From: an uncultured Eubacteriales bacterium
GTDB lineage: Bacteria > Bacillota > Clostridia > Lachnospirales > Lachnospiraceae
Direction of reading: 5' to 3'
Assembly: GCA_900545175.1 (NCBI GenBank)
Contig: UQYF01000001.1
Location: forward strand, 186,001-250,000
DNA: 64,000 bases
In this document: one piece after another, positions 43,883 to 53,209 of the stretch
Layout: each line of letters starts with the position of its first letter
How positions within the stretch are numbered: position 1 is the first letter of the stretch
The notes under the pieces: model-generated
Told to the model about the DNA's origin: nothing
Databases searched by the model: none
The model's input: the letters and a program-made list of their open reading frames with translations, nothing else
Position numbers and translations under genes: made by a program

Positions 43883-45541
43883 ATGATACGTTGTGAGAAT
43901 TGTGGACACACATTAAAAGATGATCAGAAAATATGCGATGTATGCGGTAAGCCGGTTAGACGAAAAAAAACAGAGGACGTAGAATTAGAGGAGCAGCTTG
44001 CCAAGTCTATAGCTAAGATAGTTGAGAACGAGACTGTGGATGCGCAGGTTTACCTTAAGGAAATACAGGGTACACTTGATAAGAATAAGCAGGGACAGAA
44101 TAGAGTCACAGACAATGATGTACTTGGTGTTTCACAGAGAAGCTCTGAAAGACAGAATATTTCGTCACAGACTAATACATCATCCCAGCGCAATCAGGTG
44201 CCAAGACAGAGTTCCTCCAAGCAGCAGACTTCAAGAAGAGATGCAGATGAGAAGAATAAAAAGGACACAGCAGGAAATTCCTCTGTTAAAACTACTCAGA
44301 GAAAGAAAAAGAATAAGGGCGGTAAAATAGCTGCTATTGTATGTACTGTTATATTGAGTGTAGCTATAATTATAGCTCTTGCTTTTTTTACCATTAATTC
44401 TGTAATTAAAAAAGCTCAGGATAATTTTGCGTACTATAATAATACAGGTATTGCTTATGTTCAGAGTCAGAAATATGCTGATGCAATCCCATATCTTGAG
44501 AAGGCATTGACATTCGAGGAATCAGAAGGTAAGGTTAATTTAAGATTCAGCCTGTATGACTGCTATGTTGCTACAAATGATACAGAAAAGGCTATAAGCA
44601 TGTTATACAATATTCTTAAGATAGATGAGTATAACTTAGAGGCTATAGTGGATCTCGAAAATTATTATGAGAAGGCTGGCGTTACGGAGGCGCTGGTTGA
44701 ACTTTATAACAAATATAAGGATACTCAGGCAGCCGATGCCGTAGCAAAATATTACGTTGAAGCCCCGGCTGTAAGTGTTGAGGGCGGCGAATATACAACA
44801 GATATTGAAGTTAAGCTTACTTCCGATTACGGATACAATATATATTATACGCTTGACGGAAGTAACCCTACAGTAAACAGTTCGCTTTATAGTAAAGAAA
44901 TTGAGATAAGCGAAGGAACAACAACATTAAAATGTATTGCAGCCAACCAATATAATATTGTAAGTGATATTGTATCGGCTGAGTATAAGGTTGAGTACAA
45001 GGCACCGGATGCGCCTACTATCAGTCCAAGAAGCGGAAGCTACGAGACTGAACAGCTTATTGTTATAGGCAATATCCCGGCAGGAGGAAAAGCATATTAT
45101 ACTCTTGACAATACCACGCCTACGGATAAATCTACACTTTATACAGGACCTTTTGACATGCCATCAGGAAATAATGTTCTTTCAGTTATAACTTATGATA
45201 AGAACGGCCAGAAGAGCAGCGTAGTAAAACGTAATTATGTATTGAATTTATCTGACAAGGTTACGCAGGAACGTGCGCTTGAGATATTATGGCAGGCTAT
45301 GGAGCATAAGAATATGGTTAACTCAGAGCATCTTTCATCTGATGGAGAGCCTGTCAAGCTGGTGCTTGACGCTAAGAAAACCATATCAGGAAAGTCTGTC
45401 TGGGTATTTGATATATATGTGACGACGGAACAGGGAGATATGAAGGCAAATTACCAGATGGGTGTTGACAGCGAAGCATCTTATGTATATACCGTTTACG
45501 ATAATAATGGTGTATATACGCTTGATGAAGTCATCTATTAA
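43883..45541 (+). CDS. zinc-ribbon, TPR and chitobiase-like domain membrane protein
   Basis: A 552-residue protein. The N-terminal cytosolic zinc ribbon has CENCG and CDVCG (about residues 4-23). A Gln/Ser/Lys-rich linker follows, then one membrane helix (about 150-172). Outside the membrane come two to three TPR-like repeats (about 185-285; AYVQSQKYADAIPYLEKAL). Two chitobiase C-terminal-like beta domains (about 292-370 and 373-455) show YYTLDGSNPT and YYTLDNTTPT. The last 95 residues form an unassigned domain. The layout suggests a surface or wall sensor; its ligand is unknown. Confidence 0.82.
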   Translation: MIRCENCGHTLKDDQKICDVCGKPVRRKKTEDVELEEQLAKSIAKIVENETVDAQVYLKEIQGTLDKNKQGQNRVTDNDVLGVSQRSSERQNISSQTNTSSQRNQVPRQSSSKQQTSRRDADEKNKKDTAGNSSVKTTQRKKKNKGGKIAAIVCTVILSVAIIIALAFFTINSVIKKAQDNFAYYNNTGIAYVQSQKYADAIPYLEKALTFEESEGKVNLRFSLYDCYVATNDTEKAISMLYNILKIDEYNLEAIVDLENYYEKAGVTEALVELYNKYKDTQAADAVAKYYVEAPAVSVEGGEYTTDIEVKLTSDYGYNIYYTLDGSNPTVNSSLYSKEIEISEGTTTLKCIAANQYNIVSDIVSAEYKVEYKAPDAPTISPRSGSYETEQLIVIGNIPAGGKAYYTLDNTTPTDKSTLYTGPFDMPSGNNVLSVITYDKNGQKSSVVKRNYVLNLSDKVTQERALEILWQAMEHKNMVNSEHLSSDGEPVKLVLDAKKTISGKSVWVFDIYVTTEQGDMKANYQMGVDSEASYVYTVYDNNGVYTLDEVIY

Positions 45542-45599
45542 ATATTTATAAATGAATCATATATAATATTAAGATTCACCTATATTAATGCGATTATAT

Positions 45600-45647
45600 A
45601 AAACAGGAATTTCGGATACCATTGAAGGTATCTGAAATTCCTGTTTT
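45600..45647 (+). terminator. terminator after the zinc-ribbon/TPR protein gene
   Basis: AAACAGGAATTTCGGATACC (45601-45620) pairs with GGTATCTGAAATTCCTGTTT (45627-45646) with one wobble, around ATTGAA. Confidence 0.9.
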
Positions 45648-45753
45648 AATGTAGATAAAGTTTATAAAGCTGTGAATATAGAAAATATTGTAAAGAATTT
45701 TATATATGTTTTTCGTAAGATTATAAATATTTTTGGTAAAAATAAATAATTAG

Positions 45754-45782
45754 TTGTCTTTTCTGCTTTAATATATTAAAAT
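45754..45782 (+). promoter_or_regulatory. promoter for nfnAB
   Basis: TTGTCT (45754-45759), 17-nt spacer, TAAAAT (45777-45782), about 28 nt before the nfnA ATG. Confidence 0.55.
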
Positions 45783-45810
45783 AAAGGAATGAAGAATTAG
45801 GAGGTATGCT

Positions 45811-46698
45811 ATGTATGCAATAACAAAGGCAAGACAGCTTGCTGACAAGATATTCCTTATGGACGTAAAGGCTCCGCGCGTGGCTAAGAGATGCCTGCCG
45901 GGACAGTTTGTTATCGTTAAGATGGATGAGCATGGTGAGAGGATCCCTCTTACAATCTGCGATTATAATCGTGAAGAGGGAACTATTACAATAGTTTTCC
46001 AGATAGTCGGAGCATCTACTGAGAAGATGTCGCATCTGAAGGAAGGCGATGCTTTCAGAGATTTTACAGGACCCCTTGGAATGCCTTCAGAGCTTGTCAA
46101 AGAGAATTTAGATGAGCTTAAGAATAAGAAGATTCTCTTTGTTGCAGGAGGTGTAGGAACGGCACCTGTATATCCACAGGTTAAGTGGTTACATGAGAAC
46201 GGCATAGACGCTGATGTTATAGTAGGAGCGAAGAATAAGGACTTACTTATTCTTGAAGACGAGATGAAGGCAGCAGCCGGTAATCTCTATGTCACGACCG
46301 ATGATGGAAGCTACGGACGTAAGGGTATGGTTACGGAAGTAATCAAGTCACTGGTAAGTGATGAGCATAAGAACTATGATGTATGCATTGCAATCGGGCC
46401 TATGATTATGATGAAGTTTGTTGCACTTTTGACAAAAGAGCTTGGAATTAAGACGATTGTGAGTCTTAACCCTATCATGGTAGATGGCACAGGTATGTGT
46501 GGTGCATGCAGAGTGAGCGTTGGCGGTGAAGTTAAGTTTGCATGTGTTGACGGACCTGAATTTGACGGACATCTTGTCAACTTCGATGAAGCTATGAAGA
46601 GACAGCAGATGTATAAGACAGAAGAAGGCAGAGCAATGCTCAAATTAAAGGAAGGCGCTACACATCATGGTGGATGTGGCCAGTGTGGAGGTAACTAG
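45811..46698 (+). CDS. nfnA: NADH-dependent ferredoxin:NADP oxidoreductase small subunit NfnA-like
   Basis: A 295-residue flavoprotein of the dihydroorotate dehydrogenase electron-transfer (PyrK-like) family. It has an FAD domain (PLTICDYN), an NAD domain (FVAGGVGTAPVYPQVK, about 111-126) and a C-terminal 2Fe-2S cluster motif (GTGMCGACRVSVGG, then FACVDGPEFDGH). With the next gene it forms NfnAB, an electron-bifurcating transhydrogenase in anaerobes that links NADH and ferredoxin to NADP. One base separates the two genes. Confidence 0.9.
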   Translation: MYAITKARQLADKIFLMDVKAPRVAKRCLPGQFVIVKMDEHGERIPLTICDYNREEGTITIVFQIVGASTEKMSHLKEGDAFRDFTGPLGMPSELVKENLDELKNKKILFVAGGVGTAPVYPQVKWLHENGIDADVIVGAKNKDLLILEDEMKAAAGNLYVTTDDGSYGRKGMVTEVIKSLVSDEHKNYDVCIAIGPMIMMKFVALLTKELGIKTIVSLNPIMVDGTGMCGACRVSVGGEVKFACVDGPEFDGHLVNFDEAMKRQQMYKTEEGRAMLKLKEGATHHGGCGQCGGN

Positions 46699-46699
46699 A

Positions 46700-48082
46700 A
46701 TGGATATTTTAAAGAAAGTACCTGTAAGAGAGCAGGAACCTGATGTCAGAGCCAGAAATTTTGAAGAGGTATGTTTAGGATATAATGAAGAAGAAGCTAA
46801 GGAAGAGGCTTCAAGATGTCTCAACTGTAAGAATGCACAGTGCATGAAAGGATGTCCTGTAGCAATACATATTCCAGAGTTCATAAATGAAGTTAAGCAG
46901 GGAAACTTTGCTGAGGCATATAAAGTGATAGGAAAGTCATCAGCACTTCCGGCTGTATGTGGTCGTGTATGCCCACAGGAGAGCCAGTGCGAAGGTAAAT
47001 GTATAAGAGGCTTCAAAGGTGAGCCTGTATCTATCGGCAAGCTTGAGAGATTCGTAGCAGACTGGGCAAGAGAGAACAACATTGAGCCTGAAGCTCCGGC
47101 AGCTCCTAACGGCAAGAGAGTAGCTGTTATAGGTTCAGGCCCTTCAGGACTTACATGTGCAGGAGACCTTGCGAAGCTTGGATATGATGTTACTATATTC
47201 GAGGCACTTCATGAGGCCGGAGGCGTGCTTGTATATGGTATACCTGAATTCAGACTTCCAAAGCAGACTGTTGTAAAGGCAGAGATAGAGAATGTCAAGA
47301 AGCTTGGCGTTAAGATTGAGACGAATGTAGTTGTAGGCAAGTCTGTAACTGTTGACGAATTGTTAAATGAAGAAGGTTTTGATGCTGTATATATAGGTTC
47401 AGGTGCAGGTCTTCCGAAGTTTATGGGTATTCCGGGAGAGAATGCTAACGGCGTATTCTCTGCTAATGAGTATCTGACAAGAAGTAATCTTATGAAAGCA
47501 TTTTCGGACGATTATGATACACCTATTGCAGCAGGTCATAAGGTTGCTGTTGTCGGTGGTGGAAATGTTGCAATGGATGCTGCACGTACAGCACTTCGTC
47601 TTGGTGCAGAGGTTCATATTGTGTATAGAAGAAGTGAAGAGGAGCTTCCGGCAAGAGTTGAGGAAGTTCATCATGCAAAGCAGGAAGGAATTATTTTTGA
47701 CCTTCTCACGAATCCGGTTGAGATTTTGGTCGATGATAATGGCCATGTAAAGGGCATGAGATGCATTCGTATGGAGCTTGGTGAACCTGATGCTTCAGGA
47801 AGAAGAAGACCTGTTGAGATACCGGGCTCTGAATTCGAGCTTGAGCTTGATACGGTAATCATGTCACTTGGAACATCACCAAACCCACTCATATCTTCAA
47901 CAACAGAAGGACTTGAAGTCAACAAGCACCGCTGCATTGTGGCTGATGAGAACGGTCTTACAACTAAGAAGGCAGTATATGCCGGAGGAGACGCAGTTAC
48001 AGGCGCAGCAACCGTTATTCTCGCAATGGGTGCAGGTAAAGCTGCGGCGAAGGGAATAGATGAGTATTTAAGCAATAAGTAA
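46700..48082 (+). CDS. nfnB: NfnB-like oxidoreductase / glutamate synthase small-subunit homologue
   Basis: A 460-residue FAD- and NADPH-binding protein. The N-terminus has the two Cys clusters for 4Fe-4S centres (CLNCKNAQCMKGCP, about 38-51, and CGRVCPQESQCEGKC). These are followed by an FAD site (VIGSGPSGLTCAGDLA, about 145-160) and an NADPH site (VAVVGGGNVAMDAARTALRLG, about 290-308, in part). Databases often call it GltA; pairing with nfnA favours NfnB. ATG 46700 follows GGAGG by 8 nt. Confidence 0.9.
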   Translation: MDILKKVPVREQEPDVRARNFEEVCLGYNEEEAKEEASRCLNCKNAQCMKGCPVAIHIPEFINEVKQGNFAEAYKVIGKSSALPAVCGRVCPQESQCEGKCIRGFKGEPVSIGKLERFVADWARENNIEPEAPAAPNGKRVAVIGSGPSGLTCAGDLAKLGYDVTIFEALHEAGGVLVYGIPEFRLPKQTVVKAEIENVKKLGVKIETNVVVGKSVTVDELLNEEGFDAVYIGSGAGLPKFMGIPGENANGVFSANEYLTRSNLMKAFSDDYDTPIAAGHKVAVVGGGNVAMDAARTALRLGAEVHIVYRRSEEELPARVEEVHHAKQEGIIFDLLTNPVEILVDDNGHVKGMRCIRMELGEPDASGRRRPVEIPGSEFELELDTVIMSLGTSPNPLISSTTEGLEVNKHRCIVADENGLTTKKAVYAGGDAVTGAATVILAMGAGKAAAKGIDEYLSNK

Positions 48083-48094
48083 TATTTTATAAAT

Positions 48095-48132
48095 CGGCTG
48101 TCCCTGAGGTTGTCAGACTAATGGGACGGCTG
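48095..48132 (+). terminator. hairpin after nfnB
   Basis: CGGCTGTCCC (48095-48104) pairs with GGGACGGCTG (48123-48132), ten pairs with two wobbles, followed by TATTGGCTTTT. It covers the first ATG (48121) of the next open frame, which argues that the true start of the EAL gene lies further down. Confidence 0.6.
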
Positions 48133-48171
48133 TATTGGCTTTTAAAACAGCAATATTGGGTGGAAAAAGTA

Positions 48172-51051
48172 TTGAAAAAGAGAACGGTTTCGGCATTGTT
48201 AATGCTGTTGATGATTTTTTTGAATATAATAACAGTTTTTGGTGCTGACGATAAAGGCGGGGAAATGTTAAAGCCGATTAAGGTCGGTGTATATGAAATG
48301 GAAGGCTTTGCTGAACGTAACGGGGATAGTGGTTATAAAGGCTATATGGCTGATTATCTTGCTCAGCTTGGCTCAGAATGCGGTTATAAGATTGACGTAG
48401 TGTTAGTTGACAGGGAAAGTCAGCTTGAAAGTCTTGCCGGAAATGAATGTGATGTTATTTTAACCGCAGAGAATTTTGAACAATATCCGGGCTGCTGTTG
48501 GTCGGACAGGAGCGTGGTTAAAGAAAGCGGTATTCTATATGTGAGAGAAGACGCTGATATATGTTTTGAGGAATTTGATAAATTTAACAATCTGCAAATA
48601 GGTTTTTGCCGGGATTCGATTTTCGAAGAGGATTTTGGTTTTTATGCTGTGGCTAACGGCTTTGATTATGAGACAAAGTATTATGATGATGAAAATGAAA
48701 TGCTTTTGGCGTTGGAGAATGGTGAGGTCGGTGCCGCATTGCTAGGCAATCTCACATATGTGGACGAAGAAGTAAAAAATGTTGCCGTTGTCGGTGAACA
48801 CGAATATCATTTTGTAGGCATGAAGGACAGAAGCTTGGATATACAGGCTTTTGACAATGCTATTTTTAAATTTGAAGTACAGAACAATTCATATATAGAA
48901 AGCATATACAGCGCAGCTTACTGGCAGAGCAAGGGAAGCTATGTTAGTCTGACAAGAAAAGAGCAGGAATATGTAAAAAGCCACCCTATTATCAATGTGG
49001 GATATTTTATGGGTTCGTATCCTCTCCAATATACAGATGATGAAGGAAGATTCGAGGGAATAGCACGGCGATTCTATGATTATTTTTCAGATTATACAGG
49101 GTTTGAGTTTGTATATCACGGATATTCAGATTCTAATGCGTGTAAACAGGATCTTCTTGATGGAAAAATTGATATGATTGCGCTTGTTCCTCATTATACT
49201 GAATGGGCAATCAGGAATAATCTTAACATGACTGACTGGTATTTTCAGGTTCCGGTGTATGAGATTGAGCTTGACAGTGGAAGCAGGGCAAAGAGTGTAG
49301 GCATGACATCTGCTTTTGCAGTTGGAGGACAGACCAATGATAAGTTGGATTATGTCAATTATGACAGCATCGTAGCATGTCTTGACGCAGTTAAAAATGG
49401 TGAGATTGATGCAGCTTATATTAATAGCTATTCATGGATGATATATTCTGACAAGCCTACATATTCGATGCTTGAAGGTACTTATAGGAATGAATATATA
49501 TCTATGTCATCGGTTACAGGCATGAGCTTTGACAATATATCGCTTAACAGCATTATCAATAAGGCGATATCGTCCATCACTCCTGAGCTGTCCAAAAACA
49601 GAGTAATAAATGGTGTCCTTTTTTCTGAGGAGAGAACGAATCCTTTTGTAAATATTATAGTTACTTATCGTTTACAGATATGTCTTGTTCTTGTTGTTAT
49701 TATGGTCACGGTAATAACATTGGCTGTTTCAGCTAAGAAAAAGAAAGCACAGGTTTTTGAAAAGTTGGCATATACAGACCCGGTAACAGGCGGATGGAAT
49801 CAGACGAAGTTCTATAAGGAGACAGATAAGATAAAATTCGATGACGGCAAATATGCTATCGGATATATAAATATTGAGAATTTTAAGTACATAAACGATT
49901 TCTACGGAAGAGAACAAGGAGATATAGTACTCAAATTTATGAACCAGATGCTTGCGGATATGATGCAGCCGGATGGAATCTATGCGAGAGTTTTGGCAGA
50001 CCGATTTGTATTTCTTATGCCATACATAGATTATAATACTATAAAATATAATTTTGAAACTTACATCTCCAATTTAGAAATCAATATTGCTGGCTTTGCT
50101 GACTCGGTTATTGTTAAGAGCACCTGCGGAGTGTACATTGCTGAGAATGAAAAAGGAAGCGTCAGAGATATGGTAGATAAAGCAGCTATTGCTGAGAAGC
50201 AGACAAGGGACGATGCTAAAACGCCTATCATGCTCTATGATGATACACTCAATGCTGAGTTTATTAAGAATCAGGAAATGACAGCGAGCATGAAAAAAGC
50301 GCTCGAAAACAATGAGTTTACGGTATTCCTTCAGCCTAAGGTTGATATCAATTCGGAATTGCCTGTAGGCTGTGAAGCATTAGTAAGGTGGTATTCTCCT
50401 GAAAAGGGATATATTCAGCCGGGAGATTTTATACCGTTGTTTGAGAAGAATGGCTTTGTCACGGAAGTGGATTTTTTCGTGCTTGAACAGGTATGTAAGA
50501 TGCTTAGAAGACGCATTGACAGCGGACTTCCGGTTTTCCCAATCAATGTTAATCAATCCAGACTTCATGTAAACGACAGAATGTATCTTAGTATGCTTCA
50601 GGACATGCTTAATAAATATGACATTCCGATGAATCTGGTTGTCTTTGAGATAACAGAGAGTGCGTTCATTGAGGATTCACATACAATGATAGGTCTTATC
50701 AACAAGATGAAAGTACTTGGGTTTAACTTTTCTATGGATGATTTCGGAAGCGGATATTCATCGTTTAATCTTTTGAAGGACATGCCCGTTGATGAGCTTA
50801 AGATTGATAAAGGATTTCTTGAAAGCACAGATGACTCTAAGAAGAGCCGATATATAATCGAAAAGATTGTTCAGATGGCACATGGTCTTGATATAAGAGT
50901 TGTATGTGAGGGAGTGGAAAGAAAAGAACAGGTGGATTTCTTAAGGGCAATAGAATGTGATATAGTTCAAGGATATTATTATTCCAAACCTATGCCTATG
51001 GAGGAATACGAAAAATATTTACTTCAGTTTGATTTGAAGAGTAATAGCTAA
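48172..51051 (+). CDS. extracellular-sensing protein with degenerate GGDEF and EAL domains
   Basis: A 959-residue protein if started at TTG 48172, which follows GGGTGG by 8 nt and yields a clean signal peptide (MKKRTVSALLMLLMIFLNI, ending near VFGADD). Two solute-binding-protein type 3 domains lie outside (about 30-250 and 262-495). A membrane helix (about 508-530) precedes a GGDEF fold whose motif is LADRF, so no cyclase activity is expected. The EAL domain keeps EALVRW, EITES, DDFGSGYSS and QGYYYSKP, so a c-di-GMP phosphodiesterase is likely. Confidence 0.88.
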   Translation: MKKRTVSALLMLLMIFLNIITVFGADDKGGEMLKPIKVGVYEMEGFAERNGDSGYKGYMADYLAQLGSECGYKIDVVLVDRESQLESLAGNECDVILTAENFEQYPGCCWSDRSVVKESGILYVREDADICFEEFDKFNNLQIGFCRDSIFEEDFGFYAVANGFDYETKYYDDENEMLLALENGEVGAALLGNLTYVDEEVKNVAVVGEHEYHFVGMKDRSLDIQAFDNAIFKFEVQNNSYIESIYSAAYWQSKGSYVSLTRKEQEYVKSHPIINVGYFMGSYPLQYTDDEGRFEGIARRFYDYFSDYTGFEFVYHGYSDSNACKQDLLDGKIDMIALVPHYTEWAIRNNLNMTDWYFQVPVYEIELDSGSRAKSVGMTSAFAVGGQTNDKLDYVNYDSIVACLDAVKNGEIDAAYINSYSWMIYSDKPTYSMLEGTYRNEYISMSSVTGMSFDNISLNSIINKAISSITPELSKNRVINGVLFSEERTNPFVNIIVTYRLQICLVLVVIMVTVITLAVSAKKKKAQVFEKLAYTDPVTGGWNQTKFYKETDKIKFDDGKYAIGYINIENFKYINDFYGREQGDIVLKFMNQMLADMMQPDGIYARVLADRFVFLMPYIDYNTIKYNFETYISNLEINIAGFADSVIVKSTCGVYIAENEKGSVRDMVDKAAIAEKQTRDDAKTPIMLYDDTLNAEFIKNQEMTASMKKALENNEFTVFLQPKVDINSELPVGCEALVRWYSPEKGYIQPGDFIPLFEKNGFVTEVDFFVLEQVCKMLRRRIDSGLPVFPINVNQSRLHVNDRMYLSMLQDMLNKYDIPMNLVVFEITESAFIEDSHTMIGLINKMKVLGFNFSMDDFGSGYSSFNLLKDMPVDELKIDKGFLESTDDSKKSRYIIEKIVQMAHGLDIRVVCEGVERKEQVDFLRAIECDIVQGYYYSKPMPMEEYEKYLLQFDLKSNS

Positions 51052-51076
51052 TGATATTATAAGGAGATTTTTGATA

Positions 51077-52117
51077 ATGAACATAGCAGAAAAATATGCA
51101 GATTATATTTTGGACGAGACTAAGAAAATACTTGACATAGATAGTCCTTCAGGATATACAAGAAATGTAGCGGAATATGTTATTGAGGAATATAGTAAGC
51201 TTGGATATAAAGCTGAAATGACTGTCAAGGGTGGCGTGCTTGTTGACCTTGGAGGTGAGGACTGTGAAGATGCGGTTATGATTGATACGCACATAGACAC
51301 ACTTGGAGGCATGGTATCGGAGATTAAGTCTAACGGTAATCTCAGAATTGTGCCAATCGGAGGGCTTAATGCCAATAATACAGAGGCTGAAAATGTCCGT
51401 GTCATTACAAGAGACGGAAAAATATACACAGGTGTATTCCAGCTTGACAACGCATCGGTGCATGTCAACAAGGCGTACAGCGATACCAAGAGAAGCTTTG
51501 CCTGCATGGAGGTATTACTTGATGAGATGGTGGCAGGAAAAGATGATACCAAAAAACTTGGCATAGATATTGGTGATATAGTATGCTTTGACCCTAGAAC
51601 CGTCATAACACCATCGGGATATATTAAAAGCCGTTTCCTTGATGATAAGCTCAGTGTAGGAATCCTGCTTGCCTTTGCAAAGCTGTTAAAAGATGAGAAA
51701 CTTAAGCCTAAGAGAAAGCTATACCAGCATGTGACGGTATATGAGGAAGTAGGGCATGGTGCTGCGGCAACGGTTCCTGACGGAGTAAAAGAGATTATAT
51801 CTGTAGATATGGGCTGTGTCGGCGATGGACTTCAGTGTAAAGAGACACAGGTTTCGATATGTGCCAAGGACAGTGCCGGACCGTATAATTATGATGTAGT
51901 GACAGCACTTGTTAATACAGCCAAAGCAAATGACATAGATTATGCAGTCGACATTTATCCATATTACGGCTCAGATGTTGATGTCACATTAAAGTCAGGT
52001 CACGATGTGAGACATGGACTTATAGGTGCAGGTGTGTATGCATCGCATGGATATGAGAGAAGTCATAAGGCAGGCGCATTTGCAACTCTTAAGCTCTTGG
52101 CATCATATCTTATATAG
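51077..52117 (+). CDS. M42 family metallopeptidase
   Basis: A 346-residue aminopeptidase of the M42 (glutamyl aminopeptidase/endoglucanase M) family, a cytosolic dinuclear metal enzyme. Ligand motifs are DTHIDTLGG (about 66-74), DDKLSVG, EEVGHGAA (about 225) with the catalytic and metal glutamates, SVDMGC, and SHGYERSH near the end. ATG 51077 is 10 nt after AAGGAG; a TTG at 51071 is possible. It follows the EAL gene by 25 nt and may share its transcript. Confidence 0.9.
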   Translation: MNIAEKYADYILDETKKILDIDSPSGYTRNVAEYVIEEYSKLGYKAEMTVKGGVLVDLGGEDCEDAVMIDTHIDTLGGMVSEIKSNGNLRIVPIGGLNANNTEAENVRVITRDGKIYTGVFQLDNASVHVNKAYSDTKRSFACMEVLLDEMVAGKDDTKKLGIDIGDIVCFDPRTVITPSGYIKSRFLDDKLSVGILLAFAKLLKDEKLKPKRKLYQHVTVYEEVGHGAAATVPDGVKEIISVDMGCVGDGLQCKETQVSICAKDSAGPYNYDVVTALVNTAKANDIDYAVDIYPYYGSDVDVTLKSGHDVRHGLIGAGVYASHGYERSHKAGAFATLKLLASYLI

Positions 52118-52214
52118 AATAGCATATTTTACTAATATATAATTACAGCATAGAAATGACAGATTATAAATCTATCGATGCCGGAAGCGTTAATATGCAT
52201 GTACGAACGGCTCT

Positions 52215-52243
52215 TTGATATGACAGCTTATAGGTTGTATATT
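52215..52243 (+). promoter_or_regulatory. promoter for the LysR gene
   Basis: TTGATA (52215-52220), 17-nt spacer, TATATT (52238-52243). Complementary segments flank it: TACTAATATA (52131-52140) with TATATTAGTA (52238-52247 region) and TTACAGCAT with ATGCTGTAA. This could mark an autoregulatory site. Confidence 0.6.
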
Positions 52244-52271
52244 AGTATGCTGTAAAATGCGAGGTTATAAC

Positions 52272-53180
52272 ATGACTTTACAACAATTAAAATATGTCAT
52301 TACGATTGCAGACTGTGGCTCTATGAACGAAGCTGCAAAGAGACTATATCTATCGCAGCCAAGCCTTTCAGAGACAGTCATGAGTCTTGAAGAGGAAATC
52401 GGTATAGAGATATTTATTCGTACTAACAGAGGCATAAGGACGACAGTTGAAGGAGAAGAGTTTCTCTCCTATGCAAGACAGGTTGTTGAGCAGTATCAGC
52501 TCTTAGATGACAAATATATCAGCCGTACAAGCAGCAGAAAGAAATTCTGTGTTTCCATGCAGCACTATACATTTGCAGTAAAAGCATTTGTCGAGGTAGC
52601 AAAGGAGTTCGGGTTTGACAAATATGAATTTGCTGTGAGGGAGACAAAAACGGCTGAAGTCATTGAAGATGTCAAGAACTTTAAAAGCGAAGTCGGCATT
52701 CTCTACCGCAATGATTTTAACGGAAAAGTTCTTGATAAGCTGATAGACAGGAATGAGCTTGAATTTCATGAGCTTTTTACATGCAATACATGTGTATACT
52801 TATGGAATGGGCATCCACTTGCGAAAAATGAAAAGATTACGATGACACAGTTAGAGGAGTATCCATGTCTCTCATTTGAGCAGGGACTTAACAATTCGTT
52901 CTATCTGTCGGAGGAGGTACTCAGCACCTACAATTATAAGAAGATAATAAAGATTAATGATAGAGCTACGGCACTCAATCTGATGGTCGGAATGAATGCA
53001 TATACGCTCTGTTCAGGAATCATTTGCGAAGAGTTAAACGGAAGTGAATATAGTGCTGTACCGCTAGATGGCGATGAGAAAATGACTATAGGCTATGTGT
53101 CCAGAAGGGGTGTCAACTTGTCAAAGCTGGGACACAGATATATAGATGAACTGAAAAAGTATAGAGACAATGTGATGTGA
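52272..53180 (+). CDS. LysR family transcriptional regulator
   Basis: A 302-residue LysR-type regulator. The winged helix-turn-helix at the N-terminus reads LQQLKYVITIADCGSMNEAAKRLYLSQPSLSETV in pieces at about 3-36, and a substrate-binding domain follows (about 90-300). ATG 52272 follows gagg by 7 nt; ATG 52257 is upstream without an RBS. LysR genes are often divergent from their targets, but here the neighbours run in the same direction, so the target is unknown. Confidence 0.92.
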   Translation: MTLQQLKYVITIADCGSMNEAAKRLYLSQPSLSETVMSLEEEIGIEIFIRTNRGIRTTVEGEEFLSYARQVVEQYQLLDDKYISRTSSRKKFCVSMQHYTFAVKAFVEVAKEFGFDKYEFAVRETKTAEVIEDVKNFKSEVGILYRNDFNGKVLDKLIDRNELEFHELFTCNTCVYLWNGHPLAKNEKITMTQLEEYPCLSFEQGLNNSFYLSEEVLSTYNYKKIIKINDRATALNLMVGMNAYTLCSGIICEELNGSEYSAVPLDGDEKMTIGYVSRRGVNLSKLGHRYIDELKKYRDNVM

Positions 53181-53209
53181 AATAATAAAAACGGAGGTGA
53201 TTTTATTCT

